64,000 nucleotides of DNA from Pusillimonas sp. T2 (lineage in GTDB: Bacteria > Pseudomonadota > Gammaproteobacteria > Burkholderiales > Burkholderiaceae_B), in the NCBI RefSeq assembly GCF_002236805.1, contig NZ_NIQA01000003.1:62001-126000 (forward strand). The letters are read 5' to 3'. The notes beneath the pieces were generated by a model. It searched no databases. It had not been told where the DNA came from and saw nothing but the letters and a program-made list of their open reading frames with translations. The position numbers and the translations under genes are program-made. Positions 40,414-49,208 of this stretch are shown piece after piece (within the stretch, counting starts at the first letter, position 1; each line of letters starts with the position of its first letter).

Positions 40414-42099
40414 TTACGAACTGAGCGTGATGGGCTCGGGCTGGTTAACGGGTGGCCCTGCAAAAGCCGTTTTAAATTTGCCGATAGACAGCATGTCGAT
40501 CTCGATCATGAACGGACCGGTTTGCGCATTTGCACGGCTTAATGCGGCACCAAGGTCTTCGAGCTTCGAAACCCGAACATGAGGCATGGCAATGGCTTCG
40601 CACAGCTTGGCGTAATCGGGGGTGTGCAGGTCAACATAATGACGACGACCGCCATACTGCGCATCCTGGATGTTCTTGATGACGCCATAACCTTTGTCGT
40701 TCATCAGCACGATCACCATATTGGCCTTCTCTTGCACAGCCGTAGCCATTTCACCCAGGTTAAGGATGAAGCCACCGTCGCCAGCAAGCGTCCAGGTCTT
40801 TTTACCCGATTGCGTCTGCGCGGCACCAATGGCGGCGCCGATGCCCATTGCCAAGCCCTGGCCGATACCGCCACCCAAAGCATGAACGCCGGCCTTCGCA
40901 TCGTTCAGATACAGATAACGGTTACCCCAGGTACTGTTGGAAACGGTAACGTCGCGCACCCAGTTAAAGTTTTTACCGACTGCCGACTGCAGTTCGCTAA
41001 CCAATTTGGCATAAGGGCCAAGGCCATCGACCAAGCCCGCTACAGCGGCCTGCTTGGCTGCGGCAAGATCAGCCTGGAACGCCGGGTCGACGGACGTCTT
41101 GCCTTCCAGACGGTTAGCCAGCCCATCGAGCACCAACAAAGCGTCACCATGCACGAAAGCATCTGTTTCGTAGCAACGGCCTTCAGACGCCGGATCGGCA
41201 TCAACGCGATACAGCGGGCGCGGCAGCTTCAGCTGATACTTGAGGGTCTCGTTACCGCGCAAGCGCGAACCCACAACGACCATGGCATCGCAGGTTTGGT
41301 AAAACGCCTCGACGGGCTTGTGCAGGTTAAATGCACCCAGCGATTGAGGATGATCTTCGGGAACAATGCCGCGACCCTGTGTACTCGTAACCACACCAAA
41401 GCCGAGCGCCATCAGACGTTGCACGGCCTTGCCTGCATGACGTGCACCGCCACCCAACCACAGCAACGGGCGCTTGGCGCCGGCCAGACGTTCGGCCAAG
41501 CGGTCGAGCGCGGCCTCGGCAGGTTGATAAACCGGCACCTCAAGCGGGCGCAGGTCTGTCGGCATGGCAATCAGTGCGCCTTGAATATCGATCGGGATTT
41601 CGACACTGACCGGGCCAGTCGGCGCCGTCATGGCGATTTGTACGGCGTGCTTGATGGTGCTGAGCGCAGTCTCGGCGCTGCGCACACGAAACGCTGCTTT
41701 AGACACCGCATGCAACATCGTCAGTTGGTCGGGTGCTTCGTGAATATAAGAAAGATTCTGGTCGATGTATTGAGTTTCGATCTGGCCGGTAATGTGCAAC
41801 ATAGGGGTGCCCGCCGTCAGAGCTTCGACCATGGCGCCGGAAGCGTTACCGGCTGCGGTGCCTGTACTGGTCAGACACACGCCCAGTTCGCCTGTTGTAC
41901 GCGCATAGGCGTCGGCCATGTTGGTACCGCCGGCTTCGCCACGAGCGGGAATGAACCGAACAACACCGCGCTCGCCGAAGGCGTCGAGAATAGGCATGTT
42001 GTGAATCGAAATCACACCGAATGCAGTCTTGACCCCGCACTCTTCCAGGAATGCAGCGATGGCTGCCCCAACGGTTACTTCTACGTTTGTTTTATGCAT
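40414..42099 (-). CDS. Thiamine diphosphate-dependent enzyme (acetolactate synthase/benzoylformate decarboxylase superfamily)
   Basis: The product has 561 residues from ATG 42099, which has GGAGGAG upstream. The activating glutamate is in ARGEAGGTNMADAYAR, the central domain resembles ALS, and the ThDP/Mg2+ motif runs from AGDGGFILNLGEMATA to VLMNDKGYG. There is no small-subunit gene and no anabolic neighbour, so true acetolactate synthase is unlikely. A decarboxylase or lyase for a 2-oxo acid intermediate, feeding the adjacent aldehyde dehydrogenase, is plausible. It overlaps the SDR gene end by 8 bp. Confidence 0.8.
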   Translation of the reverse strand: MHKTNVEVTVGAAIAAFLEECGVKTAFGVISIHNMPILDAFGERGVVRFIPARGEAGGTNMADAYARTTGELGVCLTSTGTAAGNASGAMVEALTAGTPMLHITGQIETQYIDQNLSYIHEAPDQLTMLHAVSKAAFRVRSAETALSTIKHAVQIAMTAPTGPVSVEIPIDIQGALIAMPTDLRPLEVPVYQPAEAALDRLAERLAGAKRPLLWLGGGARHAGKAVQRLMALGFGVVTSTQGRGIVPEDHPQSLGAFNLHKPVEAFYQTCDAMVVVGSRLRGNETLKYQLKLPRPLYRVDADPASEGRCYETDAFVHGDALLVLDGLANRLEGKTSVDPAFQADLAAAKQAAVAGLVDGLGPYAKLVSELQSAVGKNFNWVRDVTVSNSTWGNRYLYLNDAKAGVHALGGGIGQGLAMGIGAAIGAAQTQSGKKTWTLAGDGGFILNLGEMATAVQEKANMVIVLMNDKGYGVIKNIQDAQYGGRRHYVDLHTPDYAKLCEAIAMPHVRVSKLEDLGAALSRANAQTGPFMIEIDMLSIGKFKTAFAGPPVNQPEPITLSS

Positions 42100-42907
42100 G
42101 GCGGGATACTCCTCCGGAAACATCGATATGGGAGCCAGTGGTATAAGAAGACAAAGGTGTAGCTAAGAACAGAATGGCGCGGGCGGCCTCTTCAGGACGA
42201 CCCAGACGGCCCAATTGGATATGCTTGCGACGCGCCAGATTCAGCGACCACGTTTCCCAGCTTTCGCTCTGGTCTTCGCGGGCCTCAAAGCGCCGACGCC
42301 ATTGGCCGGAATCGACCAAGCCCAGCAAAATACCATTGACGCGAATGCCTTTGGGCGCGAACTCGGTCGCCATCGAACGCACGAGGTTCATGACGCCGGC
42401 ACGAGCGGCCGATGTTGCCACCATGTGCGGCTCGGGCTGCGCAGCCAACAACGAATTAACGCAGACGATCGCCGCGTCGTCGTGTTGTTCAAGGGCCGGC
42501 AAAAACGCACGCGTGGGGTTAATCACCGAGAAAAACTTCAGACGCAGCTCTTCTTCCCATGCGGCGTCGTCGGTGTCGGCAAAGGTCGACAACCGCCCTT
42601 GCCCCGCATTGTTTATCAGCATCGACACGCCACCCAACGACTCGCGCACGCTGGCTGCAAATGTGCGCACCTGATCAGCGTCGAGCACATCGCAAGCCTG
42701 CGCAAATATACGGCGACCGGGGAAGTCAGCTTTCAGCTTGGCCACCACGCTATTGAGGCGTTCGGCGCTGCGGCCACACAGCGCAACGTCAGCGCCCTGC
42801 GACAGCAACAGTCTGACCGTAGCCAGCCCGATACCGGATGATCCGCCGGTGACGACTGCGACCTTTCCTTCAAGGTTAATCATGTGTTCCTCTTGCATTG
42901 AAACCAT
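42092..42907 (-). CDS. SDR-fold protein lacking the catalytic Tyr-Lys pair
   Basis: The 271-residue protein has the NAD(P) site TGGSSGIGLA, NNAGQG and a catalytic-type Ser in CVNSLLAA. Where the family has YxxxK it reads TSAAR, so Tyr becomes Thr and Lys becomes Arg. The rest (IRVNGILLGLVDSG, IDVSGGVSRHA) is normal. It may act by a different mechanism, bind only, or use another proton donor. ATG 42907 is 1 bp outside the IclR stop; ATG 42883 (MINLEGKVAVV) is an alternative. Confidence 0.8.
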   Translation of the reverse strand: MVSMQEEHMINLEGKVAVVTGGSSGIGLATVRLLLSQGADVALCGRSAERLNSVVAKLKADFPGRRIFAQACDVLDADQVRTFAASVRESLGGVSMLINNAGQGRLSTFADTDDAAWEEELRLKFFSVINPTRAFLPALEQHDDAAIVCVNSLLAAQPEPHMVATSAARAGVMNLVRSMATEFAPKGIRVNGILLGLVDSGQWRRRFEAREDQSESWETWSLNLARRKHIQLGRLGRPEEAARAILFLATPLSSYTTGSHIDVSGGVSRHA

Positions 42908-43884
42908 TAATGTTGTGAGTTTGTCGCAATGACAATGTGATCTAGCAAGCCCGACAGCTCACGCGCCGCACGGCAAGCCTGGCTTGCCAGGTGCGACAGC
43001 CGCGCCGTGTCGTCGTCGGCGCTGGACACTGTAATGCCCAGCGATGCAATAATTTTTTGACCGCCACCCCATACGGGTACGGCCAACGTCGCGATTCCTG
43101 CCTCGTAGTAATCTTTATCAAAGACGTAATCGGTCTGCCTGTCGTGTTGCATCACGCGGTAAAGCTCAGCTACCGTGGCCGGTGTTTTATCTGTCACCTG
43201 ATGCAAACGCTCTTCGGGGTATAAAGTTTGCAGCGCATCGAAAGACAAATCACGCAACAATACGCGACCAAACAAGGTCGCGTGGGCAGGCAAACGCGTC
43301 CCCAAATGCACTGTGTTGGCGTAAGGGCTGTGCTGGGCCACACGCCCAACGTACACCACCGAGCGGCCGTCGCGAACGACAAGATTGCAGGTGCAACCCG
43401 TGACATCGCGCAGGCGCTCAAGTATGGGGCGGGCCAACTCCGTTAAATCTTTGGTCGCCATGGGCTCGAAGCCCAATCGCAGCACCGCAGCCGTCAGACG
43501 ATAGTCACGGCCTGTCTCATCGCGCTCTATAAAACCCAATTGCTCGAGTGTGGTCAGCAAACGGAATACAGTCGAGCGCGGGATACCCAGCCTGCGTGCT
43601 ATTTCCGGGGCGGAAAGCACGGGTTCGTGACGACTGAACTGCGACAAGATCAGCAGGCCACGCTCCAGGCCAGGCACCGTGTATTTGTCTTTTTCTTTTT
43701 CGGCGGCATCACCTGGCGCGGGGGAAGAGATCGAAATAGACGACGCCGGTAAAGCAGTATCACCGCGCTCGTTCAACTGGGAAACAGATGCCTCATCCCA
43801 ACCCGATTCCGTATTTGAATGGGCACGCGCCAAGCGATCGTGTGACGTGGCGGTTGGGGTATCGACATGCAAAGTATCGCTCAT
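42907..43884 (-). CDS. IclR-family regulator (first of two paralogues)
   Basis: The 325-residue protein has an unusual N-terminal extension of about 65 polar residues, then KYTVPGLERGLLILSQFSR and a winged helix (LSAPEIARRLGIPRSTVFRLLTTLEQLGFIER). The C-terminal effector-binding domain contains LGTRLPAHATLFGRVLL. It overlaps the hydrolase end by 4 bp (ATGA), so it is encoded inside the operon it probably controls. It is closely related to the protein at 51367-52185. Confidence 0.9.
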   Translation of the reverse strand: MSDTLHVDTPTATSHDRLARAHSNTESGWDEASVSQLNERGDTALPASSISISSPAPGDAAEKEKDKYTVPGLERGLLILSQFSRHEPVLSAPEIARRLGIPRSTVFRLLTTLEQLGFIERDETGRDYRLTAAVLRLGFEPMATKDLTELARPILERLRDVTGCTCNLVVRDGRSVVYVGRVAQHSPYANTVHLGTRLPAHATLFGRVLLRDLSFDALQTLYPEERLHQVTDKTPATVAELYRVMQHDRQTDYVFDKDYYEAGIATLAVPVWGGGQKIIASLGITVSSADDDTARLSHLASQACRAARELSGLLDHIVIATNSQH

Positions 43885-44732
43885 GCCCGCCCCGTCTTAC
43901 TTGTTAGCGCCTGGCCAATCAGCGCAGCCACTCGGGCGGGCTGCTCGATATAGCATGCGTGACCAGCGCCTTCGACCAACCCAAAAGCAAACCCATGGGT
44001 TTGCGCATAGGCCGCCGACTGTTCTGGCGTGGTCACGATATCTTTGTCTCCGCAGTACACGCGGCAGTTTTCGGGCGTAAAGCCACTGTAGCGGTTGATG
44101 TCATCGCCACACAGCAATTCGACTGCCTGTCGATAACCCGCCTGGTTCAGACGCATAGCATTAGCGGTGACTGCCGCCCTTTGCGGCTCGTCTGCAGCGT
44201 CGGACAGCAGCCTTGCCGGCAATGCTTTGGCCATGCCAGCGATGCCCAACTGATCGAGGTTGGCCAAACGCCCCTGCCGAACTTGATCGGCACGAGGCGA
44301 CCCGCCGTAACCCAAAGCTGGGCTGAACACCACATAAGCACGTGCCCTGGACGTGGGTAGGCTGCTATAGCCGGCGGCCATCAGGGCACCCAACGAATGC
44401 CCCACCAGCACACAATCGGAGATACCAAGCGCATCGAGCAAGGCATCGAGCCGGGCGGCGTAGTCGGTTGCCAAAGGCGTCGCCTGAGGTAATGGATCAG
44501 ACTCGCCATATCCCGGGGCGTCCCAGGCAATGACGTGCGCACGGTCGGCCAGCAACCCTGCGCACTGCGCCCACGAGCCCGCACCAGAACTGATGCCATG
44601 CAACAGGACGATGGTGTGGGGCCCATGGCCGCACTCGCGTATGGCCACGTCGCCCAAACGCGTGCTCACCCGCCGCGCGGTAAACGCGGGCTCGGAAACA
44701 GCGGCGACGGGCGTAACGGACGAGTCGTGCAT
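43881..44732 (-). CDS. Alpha/beta hydrolase
   Basis: The product has 283 residues from ATG 44732. The nucleophile elbow is VGHSLGALMA, the oxyanion region is LLHGISSGAGSW, an acid residue is likely in CGDKDIVTTP, and the catalytic His is in GAGHACYIEQP. Similar proteins hydrolyse meta-cleavage products, enol lactones, or N-formyl/amide bonds (NicD). The operon favours a ring-fission product as substrate. It starts 13 bp after the cupin gene. Confidence 0.85.
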   Translation of the reverse strand: MHDSSVTPVAAVSEPAFTARRVSTRLGDVAIRECGHGPHTIVLLHGISSGAGSWAQCAGLLADRAHVIAWDAPGYGESDPLPQATPLATDYAARLDALLDALGISDCVLVGHSLGALMAAGYSSLPTSRARAYVVFSPALGYGGSPRADQVRQGRLANLDQLGIAGMAKALPARLLSDAADEPQRAAVTANAMRLNQAGYRQAVELLCGDDINRYSGFTPENCRVYCGDKDIVTTPEQSAAYAQTHGFAFGLVEGAGHACYIEQPARVAALIGQALTSKTGRA

Positions 44733-44745
44733 AAGAAAACCTAAA

Positions 44746-45279
44746 CTAACCGCGCTTGATTTTCGACAGCGGGTGCTCGGGCGGATACGTAGGTGTAATG
44801 GGCTTTTTGGCACCAAGCATTACACACATCAACGCATCTTCGTCACCAATATTGATCTCTTCGCGATACACCCCGGGCGGAACCGATACCAGATCGCGAT
44901 CAGTCAGAATGGTTTCGAAACGTTCGCCATCCTTTTCCAGAATCAGCTTAAGCTTGCCGCGAATGACGAAGAAGACCTCTTCGACATCGGTGTGCAAGTG
45001 CGACGGGCCTTCGTGACCAGCCGGAATCACCATGGTCGAGAACGTAAAGTTTTCGGACGGCACAGTGTTGACGTCGGCAGCCACGCCAGTACCGCCAGTA
45101 CCCACGTAACGCATTTGCGCGCGACGGTACTTAGGATCGTAATCGGCCTGAAACTTAAGGGCATCCCAGTCGTACTTGCGGGTCGAGAACCGCGCAATAC
45201 GCGTTGTCATCCAGTCTTCAAAGCTTGCGCCTTCCGGGCGGACCCAGGTTGGTTGATCGTTAACTGCTTGCTCGCTCAT
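44746..45279 (-). CDS. Cupin-domain protein
   Basis: The product has 177 residues from ATG 45279, preceded by AGGTGA. The cupin motif 1 is PSHLHTDVEEVFFVIRGK (His-x-His-like with Glu) and motif 2 is around DLVSVPPGVYREEIN. The second His of motif 2 is not obvious, so metal binding may be incomplete. It could be a dioxygenase, isomerase or binding protein; the function is unknown. Confidence 0.75.
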   Translation of the reverse strand: MSEQAVNDQPTWVRPEGASFEDWMTTRIARFSTRKYDWDALKFQADYDPKYRRAQMRYVGTGGTGVAADVNTVPSENFTFSTMVIPAGHEGPSHLHTDVEEVFFVIRGKLKLILEKDGERFETILTDRDLVSVPPGVYREEINIGDEDALMCVMLGAKKPITPTYPPEHPLSKIKRG

Positions 45280-45295
45280 AAACTCACCTATAGAT

Positions 45296-46081
45296 TTAAT
45301 GCATGACAAAGCCGCCATTGACAGCCAGGAGTTGGCCAGTCACGAATCGCGACAGGCCCGATAAGAGAAAAGTCACCACGCCACTGACGTCGTCGGGCAC
45401 CTGCTGGCGCTGAATGGCCCGCTGGTTTTCGTAAAGGTCATGACGATGCTGCGGCACGTACTCGGTGGCCTCAACCAACGTCAGGCCCGGCGCGACGGCG
45501 TTAACGGTGATGTTGTCATTGCCCAATTCGCGCGCCATAGAACGCGTCATGGCAATGACTGCACCTTTGCTCGCCACATAAGCCATCAGGTTAGGTGCGC
45601 CCCAGAGTGCAGTGTCGGAAGCCAGGTTGACCACGCTGCCTTGCCCCGATGCCCGCAGCGCCGGCAAGCAGGCCTGCGTCATCAGCCAGGTACCCCGCAC
45701 ATTGACTGTCATGACTTTGTCGAATACGTCGGCTTGAAGGTCGACCATATTCTTGCCGCCCGAATTGGTAATGGCCGCGTTGTTAACCAAACCGTCGAGC
45801 CCGCCGAGCAGTTCAGTCGCGCGCTCGGCGCACTGCGTAATGGACTCGGGGTTGCTTTGGTCAAACACCACGGCATGCACGTCATGGCCCTGGGCTTTGA
45901 GTGCTGCAGCCGCGGTATGCAGCTCGTCGGCCAGAATGTCGGCAATAACAACTGAAGCACCGGCCGACAATACTTGGCGGGCGAACTCGAGTCCCAGGCC
46001 ACGGGCTGCGCCCGTGACCAGGACACGGCGACCTGCAAGCAGGTTGCCGGCCACATTTGAGGCGTGATTCGTTGCGCTCAT
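45296..46081 (-). CDS. Short-chain dehydrogenase/reductase
   Basis: This is a 261-residue classical SDR with TGAARGLGLEFA for NAD(P), VNNAAITN, a catalytic Ser in VNLASDTALWG and YVASKGAV as the intact YxxxK. It is a good candidate for dehydrogenating a diol or alcohol made by the oxygenases. It lies 12 bp after the permease gene. Confidence 0.88.
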   Translation of the reverse strand: MSATNHASNVAGNLLAGRRVLVTGAARGLGLEFARQVLSAGASVVIADILADELHTAAAALKAQGHDVHAVVFDQSNPESITQCAERATELLGGLDGLVNNAAITNSGGKNMVDLQADVFDKVMTVNVRGTWLMTQACLPALRASGQGSVVNLASDTALWGAPNLMAYVASKGAVIAMTRSMARELGNDNITVNAVAPGLTLVEATEYVPQHRHDLYENQRAIQRQQVPDDVSGVVTFLLSGLSRFVTGQLLAVNGGFVMH

Positions 46082-46093
46082 GTGATGGCTTCC

Positions 46094-46951
46094 TTATACC
46101 GTCGTAGTGTTAACTTTGGGCACATAGTGCAGGCAACGGCGTTCAGCCCAGACCACCAGGGCGTACGCCACAATACCAATGACGGTCAGCCCGAAGATGG
46201 CGACGAACACACCTGCGGTGTTCCCCTGGCCTTCAGAGTCGACCAGCAAGAAACCAAGCCCTTTGTTGCCGCCAACCAGTTCGCCCACGGTAACGCCAAT
46301 GACAGCGAGCGTTGAACCAATACGCAAACCCGAGAACAGCGCGGGCAGCGACGATGGAAACTCGACCAGACGGAAAATCTGCCAACGCGACGCATTGAGC
46401 GTGCGCACCAGATTGACCATGTCGGGATCAACCGTACGAATGGCCGACAACACGTTGATCATGATGGGGAAAAACACAATAAGAATGCCCACCAGAATCT
46501 TGGGGTAAATGGTGTAGCCCATCCACATCACAAACAGCGGAGCAAACGCTACTTTCGGCGCGATCTGCAACGCCAGAATGTAAGGGGACAAAATGGACTC
46601 GGTGGTGGGCGACAGGCCCAACACCACACCCACGAACAAGCCCAGCATGGCGCCGAGAATGAAGCCAAGAACGACCTCAAGCGCGGTGTAACCGAAGTGC
46701 TCGACCAGGTTGCCATCGTGCCACATCCGGAACCCTTCGGTGACCACCGAAGTGAACTTGGGCCAAATGTATTCAGGCGTGCCCAGCCAGCTTGGCAACC
46801 ACTGCCAAGCGGCCAGCACGAGGGCCAGGACGGCCAGACTACAAGTTAACGTAAATGCATGCTTGGACATGCCTGCTCCTTTCGTAGGTGATGGATGACT
46901 GGATGCGCCTACGGGTGCGTTAACACTGGCCGCGGATGAATCCAGACTCAT
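46094..46951 (-). CDS. NitT/TauT-type ABC transporter permease
   Basis: The 285-residue protein has about six membrane helices and the permease loop motif LVRTLNASRWQIFRLVEFPSSLP (described here as residues about 178-200). It is of the SsuC/TauC type, which imports sulfonates, nitrate, thiamine precursors or aromatic acids. Its ATG overlaps the binding-protein stop by 4 bp. The first about 28 residues are polar and may not all be translated. Confidence 0.87.
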   Translation of the reverse strand: MSLDSSAASVNAPVGASSHPSPTKGAGMSKHAFTLTCSLAVLALVLAAWQWLPSWLGTPEYIWPKFTSVVTEGFRMWHDGNLVEHFGYTALEVVLGFILGAMLGLFVGVVLGLSPTTESILSPYILALQIAPKVAFAPLFVMWMGYTIYPKILVGILIVFFPIMINVLSAIRTVDPDMVNLVRTLNASRWQIFRLVEFPSSLPALFSGLRIGSTLAVIGVTVGELVGGNKGLGFLLVDSEGQGNTAGVFVAIFGLTVIGIVAYALVVWAERRCLHYVPKVNTTTV

Positions 46952-47943
46952 TGACCAGCTCCAACGAACTGGTTGGTGTAAAGGTCTTCAAGCTTCGAAG
47001 CTTTGCTGACAACACCTTCTGAAACGTAAAAGTCTTGCACTTTAGCCAGGCGGTCGACGTTCATTTGACCAGGCACTTGCTGGTTGGCATACACGTACTG
47101 ATTGAACAGATCGAAAATCTGACGAACTTCGCCTTCTTTGCCCTTGAACGCAGGGTTGGCTTCAACATAAGAAGCCACGGCCTTGTCAGTGTCTTTCATG
47201 ATGAGTGTCATACCCTTGAGCGTGGCACGAACCATTTTCTGGATGAGCTCAGGGTTATTCTTGATCGACTCGTCTGAGGCCAGAATGGCCTGGGCCATGC
47301 TGTCGAACAGTTCGTTGGCGGGCATTAAATCGACCTTGGTGCCTGCCGTACGAGCACTGACCACCCAGTCAGGCACACCGGCCATAGCATCGGTTTTACC
47401 CGACGAGAACAACTGCCACACACCTGCCGGGCCTGCGGCCTGGATGTTGGCGTCTTCGCGTGTCAGGCCAGCTTTACGCATCGTGCCAAGCAGCGCGTAG
47501 TAGGTGGTATCGGTATAGGCCATGACCGAAATAGTTTTGCCTTTCAGGTCAGCGGGCTTGTTGATGGGCTTGTCGGCATGTGAAGCTATCAGGGTCAACG
47601 AACCAGCACCCAGAACGGCCACGGCTTTGACCGGGATACCGTTGGCGCGAACAATAATAGGCGTATCGCCAATGGCGCCGCCAATAACGGCATTGCCAGC
47701 ACCAATTTGCTTGGCCACATCAACACCACCCTTGCCCGTCACGAAGTTGACCTTCAGGCCTTCATCAGCAAAATAGCCTTCTTTTTCGGCAATCAGCCAG
47801 GGCGCAAACGAGGGCAACGTTTTTGGCGCCGGCAACAGATAGGTCACTTCCTGCAAGTTTTTGCCGGCTTCGGCAGCCAGCACTGCCGATGTCGAAAACA
47901 ATGCGCAAGCGCCCAGTGCGGTCATGGCAAATAGTTTTTTCAT
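46948..47943 (-). CDS. NitT/TauT-type ABC transporter substrate-binding protein
   Basis: The product has 331 residues from ATG 47943, with GGAGGAA as ribosome binding site. The signal peptide begins MKKLFAMTALGACALF and is cut near VLAAEA. The SsuA/THI5-like domain has APWLIAEKEGYFADEGLKVNF-type start and DLKGKTISVMAYTDTTYY. It binds a small anion in the periplasm; the ligand may be the substrate of this island. Confidence 0.88.
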   Translation of the reverse strand: MKKLFAMTALGACALFSTSAVLAAEAGKNLQEVTYLLPAPKTLPSFAPWLIAEKEGYFADEGLKVNFVTGKGGVDVAKQIGAGNAVIGGAIGDTPIIVRANGIPVKAVAVLGAGSLTLIASHADKPINKPADLKGKTISVMAYTDTTYYALLGTMRKAGLTREDANIQAAGPAGVWQLFSSGKTDAMAGVPDWVVSARTAGTKVDLMPANELFDSMAQAILASDESIKNNPELIQKMVRATLKGMTLIMKDTDKAVASYVEANPAFKGKEGEVRQIFDLFNQYVYANQQVPGQMNVDRLAKVQDFYVSEGVVSKASKLEDLYTNQFVGAGQ

Positions 47944-48026
47944 TACTTCCTCCGGATTTTTGGGGTGTTGAGGACTGCGTGAATATAGATAGATCATGGG
48001 ATGCACCCAGCGATGTATGTCTCGCT

Positions 48027-48809
48027 TTAGTGCAGGGCTTCTTCCTTGCCGATTTTCAGCAAGTCCATCAGGCGGCCAACCAATGGCCCGACTTCGGCCA
48101 TTTTTCGACGCTCAAGCGGGTTCTCGCGCAAAGGCAAATCGATGGGAATTTCTTCGATAATTGTGCCGGGACGCTCGCTCATGACGAGCAACCGGTCGGA
48201 CAGCGCAACAGCTTCGACCAGATCGTGGGTGATGAACAAAGCCGTACGTTTCTTTTCGTAGAGCATCTCGGCCAGATCTTGCTGCAGCACCATTTTGGTC
48301 TGCGCATCCAGCGCCGAGAACGGCTCGTCGAGCAGCATGACTTGAGGGTCTACCGCTAACGTGCGCGCCAGAGCCGCACGCTGGCGCATGCCGCCAGACA
48401 ACTGATAGGGATAATGTTTTTCAAAACCCTTAAGGTGGCATTTGTACAGCAGCTCATGCGCCACTTTCATGCGTTCGGCGTGCGGTACACCCGCGATCTC
48501 GAGCCCCAACGCCACGTTATCTTCGATGGTGCGCCACTGCATCAACAAATCTTTTTGCAACATGAACGCCACTTCGCGCACAGGCTTGGTCACCAGCTTG
48601 CCCGCGACGTAAACCTCGCCCTCGGTCGGGGCATACAACCCCGAGCCCATATTGAGCAACGTGCTTTTGCCGCAACCCGACGGCCCGATCAACGACACGA
48701 CCTCGCCCTTCTGGATGGACAACGAAACATTGGTGACCGCCGTAATGGGCTTTGAGGTTTGCTTGTCGATAAACGACTTGCGCACGTTTCGGAATTCAAT
48801 TTCAACCAT
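48027..48809 (-). CDS. NitT/TauT-type ABC transporter ATP-binding protein
   Basis: The 260-residue ATPase has Walker A GPSGCGKST, Q-loop MLQKDLLMQW, signature LSGGMRQRAALARTL and Walker B VMLLDEPFSALD, then ITHDLVEA. The ribosome binding site AAGGAG precedes ATG 48809. It is the first gene of the 12-gene minus-strand operon, 63 bp from a conserved operator-like element. Confidence 0.9.
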   Translation of the reverse strand: MVEIEFRNVRKSFIDKQTSKPITAVTNVSLSIQKGEVVSLIGPSGCGKSTLLNMGSGLYAPTEGEVYVAGKLVTKPVREVAFMLQKDLLMQWRTIEDNVALGLEIAGVPHAERMKVAHELLYKCHLKGFEKHYPYQLSGGMRQRAALARTLAVDPQVMLLDEPFSALDAQTKMVLQQDLAEMLYEKKRTALFITHDLVEAVALSDRLLVMSERPGTIIEEIPIDLPLRENPLERRKMAEVGPLVGRLMDLLKIGKEEALH

Positions 48810-48871
48810 TAGGTCGGGCTCCTTGATAGCGCATTAAGGCGTTGAGTCAGGACTCATGACACGCGCAATGC

Positions 48872-48886
48872 GTTTTATATATGAAC
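48872..48886 (-). promoter_or_regulatory. Operator-like element A (probable IclR site)
   Basis: The minus strand reads GTTCATATATAAAAC, identical to element C at 51344-51358. It lies 62 bp upstream of the ABC ATPase gene start. Confidence 0.55.
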
Positions 48887-49127
48887 TGGCGTTTTGTGAA
48901 TTGAACAAACTTTATCGCTTGAGCTCATCTTAATACATTAGGGATAACCCTTTACCAGGCAAAATAGAGCACAAAACAAACGCAAAATGTCATTAATTTT
49001 TCGATCTCAAGCAGAAAAATATTCCATTTTTTTCAGATACTTATAAATTACCGCCACCCATTTTTAGGGGTTTATACCAATAGCTCACCCAACGACACAG
49101 ACCTAAACTACCTAAAAATAAAACGTC

Positions 49128-49143
49128 GTTTAATATATGGAAC
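49128..49143 (-). promoter_or_regulatory. Operator-like element B (probable IclR site)
   Basis: The minus strand reads GTTCCATATATTAAAC, which differs from elements A and C by one inserted base and one substitution. It lies 65 bp upstream of the first gene of the Rieske operon. Confidence 0.5.
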
Positions 49144-49208
49144 AAACGCAGAAGCCAGTCATTGTACGCAAAGATATGCTTCGTCGTTACACCTAACCGG
49201 AGTTCTTA

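Larger units (their letters stand above)
48810..49208. promoter_or_regulatory. Divergent control region of the catabolic island
   Basis: This AT-rich 399 bp stretch between the two divergent operons contains no gene. It holds two related operator-like elements at 48872-48886 and 49128-49143, placed almost symmetrically 62-66 bp before the two first start codons. AT-rich cores of both could overlap -10 elements. The centre (48980-49070) is very AT-rich and may be bent or hold UP elements. Confidence 0.6.

Noticed and set aside
40414-42099. Acetolactate synthase for branched-chain amino acid synthesis
   Set aside because: There is no ilvH/ilvN small subunit or ilvC nearby and the gene is embedded in a catabolic operon.
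40579-42162. A 527-codon open frame on the plus strand opposite the ThDP enzyme
   Set aside because: It lies wholly antisense to a gene with clear family motifs, has no recognisable domain and is typical of codon-bias shadows in GC-rich genes.
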